From NCBI GenBank assembly GCA_016795035.1, contig JAEUIT010000036.1:1-64000 (forward strand): DNA of 64,000 bases, written 5' to 3'. Shown here one piece after another: positions 29,104-42,909 of the stretch (position 1 is the first letter of the stretch; each line of letters opens with the position of its first letter). The translations under genes and the position numbers were made by a program. Source of the DNA: Phycisphaerae bacterium (GTDB lineage Bacteria; Planctomycetota; Phycisphaerae; Phycisphaerales; SM1A02). The notes beneath the pieces were generated by a model that did not search any database, was not told where the DNA came from, and saw nothing but the letters and a program-made list of their open reading frames with translations.

Positions 29104-31371
29104 TCAGCCCCCGCAAACGCCCCAGGCGCCCAACAGGATCCCGAGATCGCTCGGGCCGACCGTGCCGTCGCCGTCGAGGTCCGCGCTTCCGCCCGGACCC
29201 CACTGGCCGAGGAGGGCTCCGAGATCGGTGGGCGTCACCGCGCCGTCGTGATCGAGATCGCCGACGCAGGCGCACGCGTCGACGACGAGGTCGCCGTCGA
29301 GGTCGTTGGTGGTGCGGAAAAGTCCCGCCACGAGCACGTTCGACGGCGCCTCCGTGAACGTCGGATTCGCCGACGGCGTCTCGAAGTCGAGGTCGTACGG
29401 CGCTTCGGTCGCGTACCACGTCGCCTGCGGCTGTCCGGGCGACCACGCAGCCTCCGCGACCAACATCGAGATCGTCGTCCCGTAGAAGCGCGAGACCGCG
29501 AGCCCCACGAAGTAGCGCGTGCCCGGCGCGCCGATCGCGACGGGATCGAAGACCGCGCACTCGAGTCCCGGTCCGACGGTCGGCGAGACCGCCTGCTTCA
29601 CGAGAAGCTGCGCGTCGCTCGGGTCGCCGTCCTGATTCGGGTCCGCGTAGATCGCGACGGCGCACGGCTGCGGATACGCGTCGGCGCCGATCCAGTCGGT
29701 GGCGACGCCGCGCACGACGCCGTCCGTGCCCGATGGCACCGTCTGCCGCGTGACGATGAGAAGCGCCGTGGGCTCGTCCCACGGGCCGTGGCCGAGCTGG
29801 CCCCACCACAGCTGTCCGAGGGGCATCGCCACGTTCCACGCGTCCGCCCAGCGCACGTCGCACGAATCCGGCGTGCCGTTGCCGTTGCAGTCGTCGATCG
29901 TCGCGCAGGCGTCGGGCACGCCGTCATGGTCGCAGTCGCCGGCCCCCGCGAGCGTCTCGTCGAGATCGGAGACGCCGTCGCCGTCGCAGTCGGTGAGCGC
30001 CGCGGCGGCGCGGAGCGTGCGCACCGTGCGAACCGGTCCCGTCGCGTCGATCGCGGCGACTTCGGTGAGCGCCGCGACGCCGCCCTTGATCGCGACCGCC
30101 GTTCCCGACGCCGTCACCGCGCCGCCCGAAGGGTCGGGCACGATCGTCGCGACCCGCACCGGCGCCGCGCCGTCGACGCGATAGAGCCACGCGCGACCGG
30201 TCGAACCGCCTTGGCCGGACCATGCCGGCGCGCCGATCGCGAGAAGGTCGCCGTCGAGATCGCAGCGAGCAAGCGCCGCGCCCGCGACCTCGCCCTGGAT
30301 CGGCGCGGCGGGCGTCCACTGGCCCGGTCCTTGCCGTCGGTAGAGCCGCATCGCGCCCGCGTTCACGAGCGCGCCGTTCGACTCGCCGGGAGCTGCAACG
30401 ACGAGCGTGGCGCCGGCAAGGTCGAGTCGCGCGCCGAACTTGGCGCCCGGCGCGAACGTCGGGGTCGTGAGCGTCTGGTCGACGAAGAGCGTCGACGACT
30501 GGCCGTCTCGCGCGAGGACGAGCACCAGCCCCGGCGCGAAGCCCGGCGCGAGCGCGGCATCGGGGTCTCCGAGCGCGATCGTCGCACCGTCGACCGCGAC
30601 GGAATGTCCGAGGGCAAGCGACGCGACGATGGTCGACGGCGCGACATACGAGAAGCCGAGCGACAGCGACTGCGCCGCGACATCGAAGCCGTCGGCGCCG
30701 CCCACCACCTGCAACGCGGAGTTCCGGCGCCCGGGCGTGCCCACGACGAGCGTCGCGCCGTCGAAGGCGAGCGCCGCCCCGTAGCGGCCGCCGGCGACCG
30801 GCGCGGCGTCGGTGAGGAGCGTGAACGGCTCCCATGATCCTTGGCCGTTGCGGCGATAGACGTGCACCGCGCCCGCGCCGACGGCACCGTCGACCGTCGC
30901 CTCGGGGGCGCCGACGAAGAGCCACGAGTCGTCGCCCGCAAGCGCACGGCCGAAGCCGCGCTGCCACGCGTCGCCCGCGCGACCCTTCGGCGGCGCGATC
31001 GGCGCGAGGTCCTGCGCGTGCGACCAACCGAGGAATGGCATCGGATCGCCGGGCGCGTCGCCGCGGCGCCAGACGACGACCGGCGCGAACGCGTCCGCGT
31101 CGACGCTGTCGCCCAAGCCGATGACGAGTTCGGTCGACGTGAGCAGCAACTCCGCGCCGTACGACGCGGCGAGCGCCTCGGGCGAACCGACGTCGACGCG
31201 CGTTTGGGTCAACCGCCAGCCCGGTCGCGTCCCGGTCGGGACGCCGAAGACGAGGCTGTCGGAATCGCCGAGCGACGTCGACGCGATCGCCGCCGCGAGC
31301 GCGGCCGGCATCGCCGACCGCCACGCATGCCGCCACGACCGCTTCGACCCGATAGGTGCGCGACCAACCAT
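29104..31371 (-). CDS. secreted FG-GAP/propeller protein with dockerin repeats
   Basis: About 755 residues. After a basic N-terminus and hydrophobic stretch (PAALAAAIASTS) come about seven repeats such as GAVHVYRRNGQGSWEPFTLLTD and GAMRLYRRQGPGQWTPAAPI, typical of FG-GAP/integrin-like propeller proteins. Then a thrombospondin-type-3-like calcium segment DCDGDGVSDLDETLAGAGDC and DDCNGNGTPDSC. Then a beta domain, and two dockerin-like repeats (DLDHDGAVTPTDLGALLGQW and DLDGDGTVGPSDLGILLGAW). The start is uncertain: 31371 or 31311 are plausible, and the frame runs to 31488. Two exact iterated motifs occur at 30393 and 30709. Confidence 0.85.
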   Translation of the reverse strand: MVGRAPIGSKRSWRHAWRSAMPAALAAAIASTSLGDSDSLVFGVPTGTRPGWRLTQTRVDVGSPEALAASYGAELLLTSTELVIGLGDSVDADAFAPVVVWRRGDAPGDPMPFLGWSHAQDLAPIAPPKGRAGDAWQRGFGRALAGDDSWLFVGAPEATVDGAVGAGAVHVYRRNGQGSWEPFTLLTDAAPVAGGRYGAALAFDGATLVVGTPGRRNSALQVVGGADGFDVAAQSLSLGFSYVAPSTIVASLALGHSVAVDGATIALGDPDAALAPGFAPGLVLVLARDGQSSTLFVDQTLTTPTFAPGAKFGARLDLAGATLVVAAPGESNGALVNAGAMRLYRRQGPGQWTPAAPIQGEVAGAALARCDLDGDLLAIGAPAWSGQGGSTGRAWLYRVDGAAPVRVATIVPDPSGGAVTASGTAVAIKGGVAALTEVAAIDATGPVRTVRTLRAAAALTDCDGDGVSDLDETLAGAGDCDHDGVPDACATIDDCNGNGTPDSCDVRWADAWNVAMPLGQLWWGQLGHGPWDEPTALLIVTRQTVPSGTDGVVRGVATDWIGADAYPQPCAVAIYADPNQDGDPSDAQLLVKQAVSPTVGPGLECAVFDPVAIGAPGTRYFVGLAVSRFYGTTISMLVAEAAWSPGQPQATWYATEAPYDLDFETPSANPTFTEAPSNVLVAGLFRTTNDLDGDLVVDACACVGDLDHDGAVTPTDLGALLGQWGPGGSADLDGDGTVGPSDLGILLGAWGVCGG

Positions 31372-31533
31372 CCTCACCGGAAGGCACTCCTCTCGACGCG
31401 AACTCGCTCCACGAACCCGCACAGGGCTTCGCACGATCGCCACGACTGTGACGGTCGAGCCGAATCGAATCCCTGCCTGAGCCCGCATAAGGATGCCACG
31501 GGGAAGGCGGAGCGGGAAGAGAGGGGGGAGAAA

Positions 31534-31712
31534 AGGGTTCAGGGTTGAGGGTTCGGGGTTGAGGGTTCGGGGTTCAGGGTTCGGGGTTCAGGGTTCGGGG
31601 TTCAGGGTTCGGGGTTTTGGGGCAAACCCCGAGCGACCGTTGCCACGCCGAGTCCAAGGGGATTGCCCCCGACCCCTGAACCCTGACCCCTCCCCCTCAC
31701 CCTGACCCTTCT
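31534..31712. repeat. facing heptamer arrays (GGGTTCA/GGGTTCG and complement)
   Basis: The left arm at 31534-31617 is about twelve 7-base units GGGTTCA, GGGTTGA or GGGTTCG. The right arm at 31668-31712 has complementary CCCTGAA/CCCTGAC units. About 50 bp separates them. This is the longest of the heptamer arrays and fills most of the gap 31372-31816 between divergent genes; no other feature is visible there. Confidence 0.85.
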
Positions 31713-31816
31713 CTCACTCTCCTGCTTGTCACAACCCCCTCTTCGGCCGATACTGTGGATCTCGGTGTCGGGAGGCCGCTCTGGCACACGCCCCACCGAT
31801 CTCGCTCCGCTCGCCC

Positions 31817-32245
31817 GTGATTCGCGCTCTCCACGAACTGCCCCGACGCCGGCCCCTGCCGACCTCGACCGCCTTGGTCTTGGCCGTGTTGGTCGCGCTC
31901 GCGGCGTCGCTATCGGACGGCGCGGTGGCGATCGGCCCGTCCCTCGAAGGCTCGGTCGCCTGGCGCGTCGCGGCCTCGAGCCGAGCCGTGGCGGCCGCGC
32001 TCTCGACCGTCGCCGACCAACTCGAAGACGAGTGGAACGCCGACGGCTGGCGCCACAAGCCGACCCCTGCCCTCGCAGGCGCTCGCCTCGCCGCAGTCGT
32101 CGGCGACCTCTACGACCGACCGCAGCCCGTGCGGAGCGCCTTCCGCCGGCATGACGAGCGCGTCGCGCTCACCCCGTCGACCGAACGACACGTTCGACTC
32201 GCGAACAACGTGCCCCCGCCGAGCGGGCTCGTGACGCGCGTCTGA
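31817..32245 (+). CDS. hypothetical membrane-anchored protein upstream of secA
   Basis: 142 residues from GTG with one N-terminal hydrophobic segment ([21 protein letters not shown]) and a soluble tail of mixed composition. No family recognised. It reads in the same direction as secA with 173 bp between. It may be real because of the well-formed signal-anchor, but there is no ribosome site and the start is uncertain. Confidence 0.45.
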   Translation: MIRALHELPRRRPLPTSTALVLAVLVALAASLSDGAVAIGPSLEGSVAWRVAASSRAVAAALSTVADQLEDEWNADGWRHKPTPALAGARLAAVVGDLYDRPQPVRSAFRRHDERVALTPSTERHVRLANNVPPPSGLVTRV

Positions 32246-32418
32246 CTTCGTCACGATCGCGCCATGACGTGCGCCTGCGCCGACAGCGGCGCGGCGATGC
32301 GTCTCCCGACGCTATCGACAACTCACGATCCTCTCCGGCCGTCCCCGACGTGCGCGACCCGTCGCGCCGCGCGACGTGCCGTTCCGACTCTCGAACGACT
32401 GAAAGTGAAGGTCCCCCA

Positions 32419-36591
<4,173 letters not shown>

Positions 36592-36884
36592 GTGCACGCT
36601 GGTGCTGACCGCGGCGGGCCGAGGTGCGCAGCGTGCCTTGGTTCGCCGCGGTGGCGCGCGCCGCGCGGGTCACCGTTGCGGCACGCGGCAGCACAGCGTG
36701 CTGTGCTGCGCGGTGGGTGCGCGGGTTGGGGGTGGGGCGGGTGATGTCGCGCGTGGGCGTCGCTGGTGCTGACCGACGCCGTCGGTCGTCGCTTCGCTCG
36801 ACCGCCAGCCTCGGCAGCACAGCTCGCTGGAGCGATGGTGCTGGCCGCTGGCGCGGCAGCACATGCGCGGGGGGAAGTCGACGG
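36592..36884. other. secA 3' region with palindrome
   Basis: About 290 bp between the convergent secA and zinc-ribbon genes. It contains a perfect 10-bp stem GCAGCACAGC/GCTGTGCTGC at 36688-36709 with a 2-base loop, but no T-tract. 'GGTGCTGACCG' and 'GGCAGCACA' words recur at 36600, 36688, 36770 and 36860. The palindrome may terminate secA transcription. No gene is seen. Confidence 0.55.
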
Positions 36885-37772
36885 TCAGTCCGGGGTGCTA
36901 GCGTCGTCCGCACCACACTCCGGGCAACGCGGAGCACCATGCAGGATGTACCCGCAGCGGCTGCAACGCCCCTGCCGGCGCCGACGGTGGTACGCCCGAA
37001 CGGCGCCCAATCCCTTCCACGCAAACACCATGAACGCGCCGGGCACGCACCAGGCTGCAACGTTGAGAAGAAGCCCCGACCAGATCGGCTGATACGGCAA
37101 GACGAACGTCGCCGATTCGAGCGTGCCGCTACCGTCATCGGAACCGAACCAGAGGAGGCCGGTGGAACGGAGGACGTCGGAGGTGACGGCGATTATCGTT
37201 CGCGGGTTTCCGTAGCTCGGCATTTCTCGTCCGTGCCAGTCCGCGTATCCGACCGCGCTTCGGCACGGCCAGCCGACCGCGAATGCTTCGCGGACAAGCG
37301 AGTCGCCAATAGGGATAACGAGCTCGTGGTCGTTGACGAGTGACCGCGGGTCGCACCAGTCGAAACGCTCGTCGAAAGGCTCCGCAAGTCGAACGACTCC
37401 GGACAACCACTGACCCTGTCTTCCCCAATCGTTCTGAAACTCACGGCGATAGACGCCGCGCACCCATGTACCGGCCACCCACTCCACGCCCCGGATTTCA
37501 TCGTTGAGGGAGGACGCAAGGCTTGGTCGTTGCGTTCCCGCGGCGGCAGCAACCGACCACAAGTCCAGGGACGTCTCTTCAATCCCGTACCAACAGCTCC
37601 CGCGGGACCACGCGTTGAAACGAGGATCCGAGGAGACCCCAGTCCTGGCGAATGTTGCGCCAACGCCCGCAATCACCGCGTTGCAGGCAAGCGACGTGGC
37701 GACGATCAAGACGAACGGACGAAGCCTGCGCCACCTGCGCGAAGGGTTACGCGTCGTCGTGGCGTCACTCAT
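36885..37772 (-). CDS. membrane protein with C-terminal zinc ribbon (third gene of cluster)
   Basis: 295 residues. An N-terminal membrane segment (PFVLIVATSLACNAVIAGVGATF), an extracytoplasmic middle domain of about 180 residues, a second membrane segment (LLLNVAAWCVPGAFMVFAW), then basic residues and a cytoplasmic zinc ribbon CSRCGYILHGAPRCPECG at the end. ATG 37772 overlaps the upstream gene's stop by 8 bp; the open frame extends to 38099. The family is not recognised. It shares the TM plus four-Cys ribbon plan with the two upstream genes, so the three products probably form one system. Confidence 0.75.
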   Translation of the reverse strand: MSDATTTRNPSRRWRRLRPFVLIVATSLACNAVIAGVGATFARTGVSSDPRFNAWSRGSCWYGIEETSLDLWSVAAAAGTQRPSLASSLNDEIRGVEWVAGTWVRGVYRREFQNDWGRQGQWLSGVVRLAEPFDERFDWCDPRSLVNDHELVIPIGDSLVREAFAVGWPCRSAVGYADWHGREMPSYGNPRTIIAVTSDVLRSTGLLWFGSDDGSGTLESATFVLPYQPIWSGLLLNVAAWCVPGAFMVFAWKGLGAVRAYHRRRRQGRCSRCGYILHGAPRCPECGADDASTPD

Positions 37773-39450
37773 GCAGCACCATGCCGCAGTCGTCGTCGCC
37801 GAGAAAGTGGCTCGGCCAGTCCGTGTCGCGCCGCAACGTGTAGATCGTCGGCCGCTTCCACACGCCAGAAACCACGCGGGTCTCGACCATCCACGGCTCG
37901 ATCGCACGGGGGCCAACCGAAATGACGGCTGCGACTGACGCCTGACGTCGAGGAACGTATCGAAGTCGCACCGTCTCACCCAACGTCGCGTCAAGCCTTC
38001 CGTCCGAAGGCGGAAGAATCGCCGTTCGCATGGGTGTCGGGCCATCGAAGGGCGTAAGCGCGACGAGAGGCTCCCACACGTCGCCACGCTCGATTTCAAA
38101 ACTTCCGTCCCATCCGAGCGTCGATTGCGTTTCTACCTCGAAATGCACGAACGCCCGAGTGCCGTCGCGATCGATTGCGACGAGAATGCGGCCCGAGCCC
38201 TCTCGAAGAGGCTCTCGATCCGGATTCAGGACTGGTTCCAACGGACCCGGATCAGGCGACACATGCAGCTCGAAGCGGGACTCGCCGCATCGAATGGCAA
38301 TCGAGGATGGACGCGTCACCTCGCCAGAGGAAACGGGAAACGTGCGCCGAAGCTCCCGATCCGGGACCGCGATGCCAGCGGACCATCGCACGACGATTTC
38401 GTGCGTACCGATACCCTGCGGCGCGAGGAACGCCCACCGCGACGGCATCGGAAACGCGTTTCCGCCGAGGCTCGCGACCGAGCGCCCGTCGACGAGGACG
38501 TCTTCGATCGCGCACCATCCATGGAGTGCATGATCCAGCCGCGCGGCCCCGACGACGACGAGCGAGCCCGGCAAGACGTTCGAAGGGCACGACACCCTCG
38601 GTTCGTCTCGGGATCCGAACAACGTGGAGATTGCTCGTGAGGCGGTGTCACGGCCGATGACGTCGCAGGCGACGGCCTCCGCGAAGGTGACAGCGACGGC
38701 ATCGTCGAGCGCGAGCCTCCCGCTTCCCTCCCGCCATTCGACGATGCTCTCGATGGGCGGCAACGCTCGGCCGTCGACCGCTCCTACTTCAATCGCATTC
38801 ATCAGGAGCGAGAGACTCTGGCGGATACGAGTTCGTCGCGCCCTGCACCGGGGCGTCACCGACTCCTCGAAGACGACCGTCGGGTTCCCAAGCTCGATCT
38901 CCTCAAGTTCGCCTTTCGCAATGGCAACCAGGACGGCAGGGGGCAACGCCGCGCCAAGCAGCGGAGACGGAACCCAGCGAGCGACGGGAGCGGCATTCGC
39001 CGTGACCGTCTCAGTCTTGAGTACCGTCAACGCGTTGAAATCCCTGCCGCCCTCAGAGGTCCGCGAGCGTTCCTGGAGAAGCTGCGCGGAACGCGTGGTC
39101 GCTGCGGCGACAAGGGCCGTAGCTACGCAAGCGACGACAAGCGACAACGGGACCACAAGTAGAACGGCGAGAGGCCGTCGCGGAAACCGGCTCCGAAGCG
39201 GCTGTGTTCGACCGACGAACATGAGTCCGCACTCGGGACATCGCGTCGGCTGTTGGTCGCCGTCGGACGCGACCACATGTCCGCACCGGCAGCAGGTCGG
39301 TCGTATGAGCGCCGGTCCGCCCCGGACGCGGCGATAGAGGGTCGCCACGGTCAACGTGAGCGCGACACCGACGAGAACCGCGCCGGAGAGAACGAGGAGC
39401 CATAGGAGGAACTCGTTCGTGGCACTTGCGGGCGTTGCCGCCATCGTCAT
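37765..39450 (-). CDS. membrane protein with N-terminal zinc ribbon (second gene of cluster)
   Basis: 561 residues. TM segment (LLWLLVLSGAVLVGVALTLTVATLY), cytoplasmic zinc ribbon CCRCGHVVASDG...RCPECG, second TM (LAVLLVVPLSLVVACVATALVAAA), then a large beta-rich external domain of about 430 residues. No family recognised. ATG 39450 forms an ATGA overlap with the upstream gene. Compared with gene three, the ribbon lies between two membrane helices, as if the modules were permuted. Direct-repeat content and codon use are like those of the neighbours. Confidence 0.75.
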   Translation of the reverse strand: MTMAATPASATNEFLLWLLVLSGAVLVGVALTLTVATLYRRVRGGPALIRPTCCRCGHVVASDGDQQPTRCPECGLMFVGRTQPLRSRFPRRPLAVLLVVPLSLVVACVATALVAAATTRSAQLLQERSRTSEGGRDFNALTVLKTETVTANAAPVARWVPSPLLGAALPPAVLVAIAKGELEEIELGNPTVVFEESVTPRCRARRTRIRQSLSLLMNAIEVGAVDGRALPPIESIVEWREGSGRLALDDAVAVTFAEAVACDVIGRDTASRAISTLFGSRDEPRVSCPSNVLPGSLVVVGAARLDHALHGWCAIEDVLVDGRSVASLGGNAFPMPSRWAFLAPQGIGTHEIVVRWSAGIAVPDRELRRTFPVSSGEVTRPSSIAIRCGESRFELHVSPDPGPLEPVLNPDREPLREGSGRILVAIDRDGTRAFVHFEVETQSTLGWDGSFEIERGDVWEPLVALTPFDGPTPMRTAILPPSDGRLDATLGETVRLRYVPRRQASVAAVISVGPRAIEPWMVETRVVSGVWKRPTIYTLRRDTDWPSHFLGDDDCGMVLHE

Positions 39451-40538
39451 GGCGTGTCTCTCCCATCGGGCACCACGATCGCTCGGCATGTCCCGGGCGC
39501 CACGAAGGTCTCGATGCCCCATGCCTCGGGCGGGTCGTCATTGACGCGCTCGTCCTCAAGCATCGCGCGACCTGTATCGAGAGTCGCGCCGATGAACCGG
39601 ACTTCGACGACATTCGCTGCCGCCAGTCGCTCGAACGGGACATGCAGTCGTAGATCGCCAAGATAGAGCATGCGTCGAGCTTTCGCTGGCCGCCGATCAA
39701 TGCGCCATTCGCCTTCGATGGACCACGGAACCGCCACCCCGTCCACCGTGACCTCCTCGATCCGTGCGACCCAGCTCCCCTCGACGGGCGCACGCACGTC
39801 CATCGACGCGATTCCCTCGCCTGTCGTCGCGTCGCGCTCAACGGTGAACTTGGGCGCGGCCAAGGCGAGATACGCCTCGCCGCCTAGGGGACCGGCTTCT
39901 CTGGCGAGGGACATCAATGGGTAGATCAGCGGCGCTTCAAAGCCCCCCCACGAGCTCTGGACGGCGTTACTGAAGGCAACCCTCAAGGCCGCTGGACTTG
40001 CTGCGACCGCCTTCAGGCATCGAGCGGCGTCGTCGGGTGTAAGCGTGCCCGTACGCACCCGATTCGAAATCGCGGACAACGCGGCGACCGGCGCCGCAGG
40101 GGCGAGGGCGATCAGCGTTCGCGTCGGAAGCAGATCGGCCATTCGCCCGCGCTTGGCGATCACTGGACCGCCGACGGCCGCGACGGCCACCGCCAACGCG
40201 AAGCACAGAAGACCAAGGGTGAGTGAAACCGGCCGACGCCCCCGGAGTGGACCGTCGTGCGGCGGCACGCGCAGTCGAGCGGTCGTCATCTCGTTTGGAG
40301 GTCCGCCGACGATTGCGCCGCACTCGCACGCCGCGGGAACACGGGACGCAAGCTGCTGGACGTCGCGCCCGCATCGGCAGACAACGCGACTTCGATCGAG
40401 CCGCCGTGTCAGGCCTCTCGCGAGAAGGAGCGACGCCGCGACGATGAGCGCGGTCAGTGTCACTATGAAGATGGGATCAGGGGTCCATTGCACGCGAGTA
40501 GCAACTGTAGCCGCGAGGGTGACGTTCCCACCTTCCAC
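39447..40538 (-). CDS. membrane protein with zinc ribbon (first gene of cluster)
   Basis: 363 residues. TM segment (IFIVTLTALIVAASLLLARGL), a four-Cys ribbon CRCGRDVQQ...ACECG, a second TM (LTLGLLCFALAVAVAAVGG), then an external domain. It ends in ATGA overlap with the next gene. Its layout TM-ribbon-TM-external domain matches gene two at about two-thirds the length, suggesting paralogy. The start could be slightly downstream. It lies upstream of, and opposite to, the tRNA gene. Confidence 0.75.
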   Translation of the reverse strand: MEGGNVTLAATVATRVQWTPDPIFIVTLTALIVAASLLLARGLTRRLDRSRVVCRCGRDVQQLASRVPAACECGAIVGGPPNEMTTARLRVPPHDGPLRGRRPVSLTLGLLCFALAVAVAAVGGPVIAKRGRMADLLPTRTLIALAPAAPVAALSAISNRVRTGTLTPDDAARCLKAVAASPAALRVAFSNAVQSSWGGFEAPLIYPLMSLAREAGPLGGEAYLALAAPKFTVERDATTGEGIASMDVRAPVEGSWVARIEEVTVDGVAVPWSIEGEWRIDRRPAKARRMLYLGDLRLHVPFERLAAANVVEVRFIGATLDTGRAMLEDERVNDDPPEAWGIETFVAPGTCRAIVVPDGRDTP

Positions 40539-40697
40539 GTTGCAGCTTGCGCCAAGGTGCCATCACGACCCGCCGCGCGCCGCACGCTTGCGGAACACCC
40601 GGCGACCGGCCAGCGGTCCGGCCGCGCTCCCCCACCTCGGTCCAGCGCTCTTTTTCCGCTGCGCCGCCCGCGACGTCGCACCCGGCCAGCGCCCGAC

Positions 40698-40725
40698 TTG
40701 CACTCCTCGCCCGGGTCGCTACACT
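40698..40725 (+). promoter_or_regulatory. probable tRNA-Lys promoter
   Basis: TTGCAC (40698-40703) and TACACT (40720-40725) with a 16-bp spacer, ending 21 bp before the tRNA. This fits a housekeeping-sigma promoter with 4 matches in each box. Confidence 0.55.
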
Positions 40726-40746
40726 CCTCCGCCTTCTCGATTTCAC

Positions 40747-40819
<73 letters not shown>

Positions 40820-41022
40820 TTGACGGACGCAGCGGTGAACTGATGGCACGCTCGACCCGGCGCCCCCCCGGACGCGACGGTGGTGGCTCGCGGCGTGTGT
40901 AGACGTGCGGCCACGTCTGCCGCGCGTTTCCGCCAGCGGACCCGGACGTGAGGGAGGCCCTCGCGACTCAGCGGCCTCCCCCCCTCTCCCCGAATTCTCG
41001 CGCTATCCGCCTTGGTGCGCAC

Positions 41023-42015
41023 TCACCCCTTCCGCGCCGTCAGATCAAGGCTCGTGATGAAGTCGCTCGGCTTCGTCCCCTTCGGCAGGTTCTGGGTGAT
41101 GCGGAGGTACAGCGGGTCGTCCCAGTTCGTCAGCGCGTCGACATAGCCCGACTTCGACTCGAGGACGAGGTCGACGAGCCCGGCGGCGGTCGCCATCGAG
41201 CGCGTCTCCTCGACGAGCGCAGCGCCGGCAATGCAGCCGACGAGCGCCTCGACATCCTGGCGCACCGACTCCGGCAGCGGACGCAGGAGCGCGAGGTCCG
41301 ACACCGCGACGCGACCGCCCGGCTTGAGCACGCGGGCGATCTCGCGCCAGACGCGCGGCTTGTCGGGCGAGAGGTTGAGCACGCAGTTCGAGATGACGAC
41401 GTCGACGCTCGCGTCGGCGACGGGAAGATGCTCGATCTCGCCGAGACGGAACTCCACGTTGCTGAGGCCGGTCTTCTCGCGGTAGATCGCCATGTTCTGC
41501 CGCGCCTTCGCGAGCATTTCAGACGTCATGTCGACGCCGATCACGCGGCCGGTCGGCCCCACCTTTGGGCCGGCGACGAAGCAGTCGAAGCCGCCGCCGG
41601 AGCCGAGGTCGAGCACGACCTCGCCGGGCTTGAGCGACGCGATCGCGGTCGGGTTGCCGCACGACAGGCCGAGGTTCGCGGCGTCGGGCGTCGACGCTAA
41701 CTCCTCGCTGGAGTAGCCGATGGCCGCGGCGAGCGCGTCGGGCGTGAAGGTCGCGGGGCCGCAGCAGCCGCCGCCGCAGCACGAACTCGCGGCCGGCGTC
41801 TTCGACGGCTCGGCCGTTTTCGTCGCCGACCAGGAGCCCGCCTCGGCGATCTTGGCGTAGCCCTCGCGGACTTGCTCACGGACGCCGTGCGCATTCGCGG
41901 GGGCGGCGATCGCCGTAGGCGCCTTCGACGCCGACGTGGCCGCAGGCATCTTCGATGCCGGGGTGCAGCAGTCGTCGGAACAGCAGGTACGGCGGGTCGG
42001 TTGCTTCTCGTTCAT
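41023..42015 (-). CDS. arsM: arsenite S-adenosylmethionine methyltransferase
   Basis: Methylates As(III) with SAM in the cytoplasm. 330 residues. SAM-binding motif [15 protein letters not shown] at about residue 140. Arsenic-binding Cys are in [21 protein letters not shown] and VGCIAGA. The N-terminal 85 residues are unusual, with Cys clusters CCSDDCC and [11 protein letters not shown] separated by a low-complexity Ala/Lys/Thr linker, perhaps for As(III) capture. ATG 42015 sits 2 bp after the arsC stop; the frame is open to 42270. It is the last gene of arsR-arsC-arsM. Confidence 0.92.
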   Translation of the reverse strand: MNEKQPTRRTCCSDDCCTPASKMPAATSASKAPTAIAAPANAHGVREQVREGYAKIAEAGSWSATKTAEPSKTPAASSCCGGGCCGPATFTPDALAAAIGYSSEELASTPDAANLGLSCGNPTAIASLKPGEVVLDLGSGGGFDCFVAGPKVGPTGRVIGVDMTSEMLAKARQNMAIYREKTGLSNVEFRLGEIEHLPVADASVDVVISNCVLNLSPDKPRVWREIARVLKPGGRVAVSDLALLRPLPESVRQDVEALVGCIAGAALVEETRSMATAAGLVDLVLESKSGYVDALTNWDDPLYLRITQNLPKGTKPSDFITSLDLTARKG

Positions 42016-42017
42016 GG

Positions 42018-42521
42018 TCAATGCGCTTTCTGCGTCCCGATGCGGGGCGCGTTGGTGTTGTGCTCCACGTTGCCGCCCGTCGCCTTCGCGACGAACGCCG
42101 GCAGCGTGCGGATGAAATCCCGAATCTCGTCGCGGACGCGGCGGTAGTGCGGCATCGCCTCGTCGTCGTTCGCGGCCTCGCGGGCCAAGTGCGGCGGGTC
42201 GTCGAAGCCGACGTGCACCACGCGTGTCGCGCCGGGAAAGACCGGACACGACTGATGCGCCGAGTCGCACACGGTGACGACGACGTCGATCGGCCCCATG
42301 CCCCGCAACTCCTCGACGCGCTTCGACGACTGCGCCGAAATGTCGATGCCCGCCTCCCCCATCGCCCGCACTGCGAGGCGATTCAGGGTCGACGGCGCGG
42401 TGCCGGCGGAGACGGCGTCGAGCGCATCGCCGTGCATGGCCCGGGCCCAGCCCTCCGCCATCTGGCTGCGGCAGGAGTTGCCCGTGCAGAGGAAGAGGAC
42501 TCGCGGTCGTTCACTCGCCAC
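42018..42521 (-). CDS. arsC: arsenate reductase, LMW-phosphatase (thioredoxin-coupled) type
   Basis: Reduces arsenate to arsenite. The P-loop FLCTGNSCRSQMAEGW is at the N-terminus, and the second and third catalytic Cys are in VTVCDSAHQSCPVFPG, the spacing of thioredoxin-dependent S. aureus-type ArsC. A GTG at 42521 overlaps arsR by 11 bp and gives a 167-residue protein; an ATG at 42551 would overlap more. The product feeds the ArsM methylation step. Confidence 0.92.
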   Translation of the reverse strand: MASERPRVLFLCTGNSCRSQMAEGWARAMHGDALDAVSAGTAPSTLNRLAVRAMGEAGIDISAQSSKRVEELRGMGPIDVVVTVCDSAHQSCPVFPGATRVVHVGFDDPPHLAREAANDDEAMPHYRRVRDEIRDFIRTLPAFVAKATGGNVEHNTNAPRIGTQKAH

Positions 42522-42900
42522 AGCAGCCTCCTCGTCGGCCCTTCGCGCCATTCGGGCAGCACTGTTCGAACGCGTCGGCCAGCGAGCGGAGCGTGACCGA
42601 GAGGTCGTGGAAGCGCACCTCGTAGCGCACGATGCGCCCTTCCTTCGACGAGCGGAGGATGCCCGCCCGCTCCATCATCGCGAGGTGCCGCGAGACGACG
42701 GAGAAGTCGACGTGACAGCATTCGGCGACCTCGCTCACCGAGCACGCGCGGCCGCATTTCGACAGGCAGCCGAGGAGTCGGACGCGCGTCGCGTCGCCGA
42801 GCGCCTTGAAGAAGGTCGGCGCAAGGAGCGCGTCGAGCGGGCTCGCGCAGCGCGCTGCCTGCTTCGGCGTCGACGGGCGTCGTTTGCTTATTTGCACCAT
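42511..42900 (-). CDS. arsR: ArsR-family arsenic-responsive repressor
   Basis: 129 residues. Winged helix PTFFKALGDATRVRLLGCL, then CSVSEVAECCHVDFSVVSRHLAMMERAGIL (about residues 50-80). Cys in CGRACSV and ECC can form the As(III) site. A second Cys cluster CCPNGAKGRRGGCCGE at the C-terminus is an extra possible metalloid site. ATG 42900 lies within the palindrome at 42890-42909. First gene of arsR-arsC-arsM; no ArsB or Acr3 pump is present in the window. Confidence 0.92.
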   Translation of the reverse strand: MVQISKRRPSTPKQAARCASPLDALLAPTFFKALGDATRVRLLGCLSKCGRACSVSEVAECCHVDFSVVSRHLAMMERAGILRSSKEGRIVRYEVRFHDLSVTLRSLADAFEQCCPNGAKGRRGGCCGE

Positions 42901-42909
42901 GATGCAAAT
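42890..42909. promoter_or_regulatory. probable ArsR operator overlapping the arsR start codon
   Basis: ATTTGCA-CCATGA-TGCAAAT: perfect 7-bp arms around a 6-bp centre that contains the arsR start codon. It touches the predicted -10 box, so bound repressor would block both transcription and the extreme 5' end of the transcript. Confidence 0.7.

Noticed and set aside
31534..31712. Telomere-like GGGTTCA/GGGTTCG repeats
   Set aside because: They resemble telomeric repeats by eye, but they are internal, short, variable, and paired with an inverted array; flanking genes continue on both sides.
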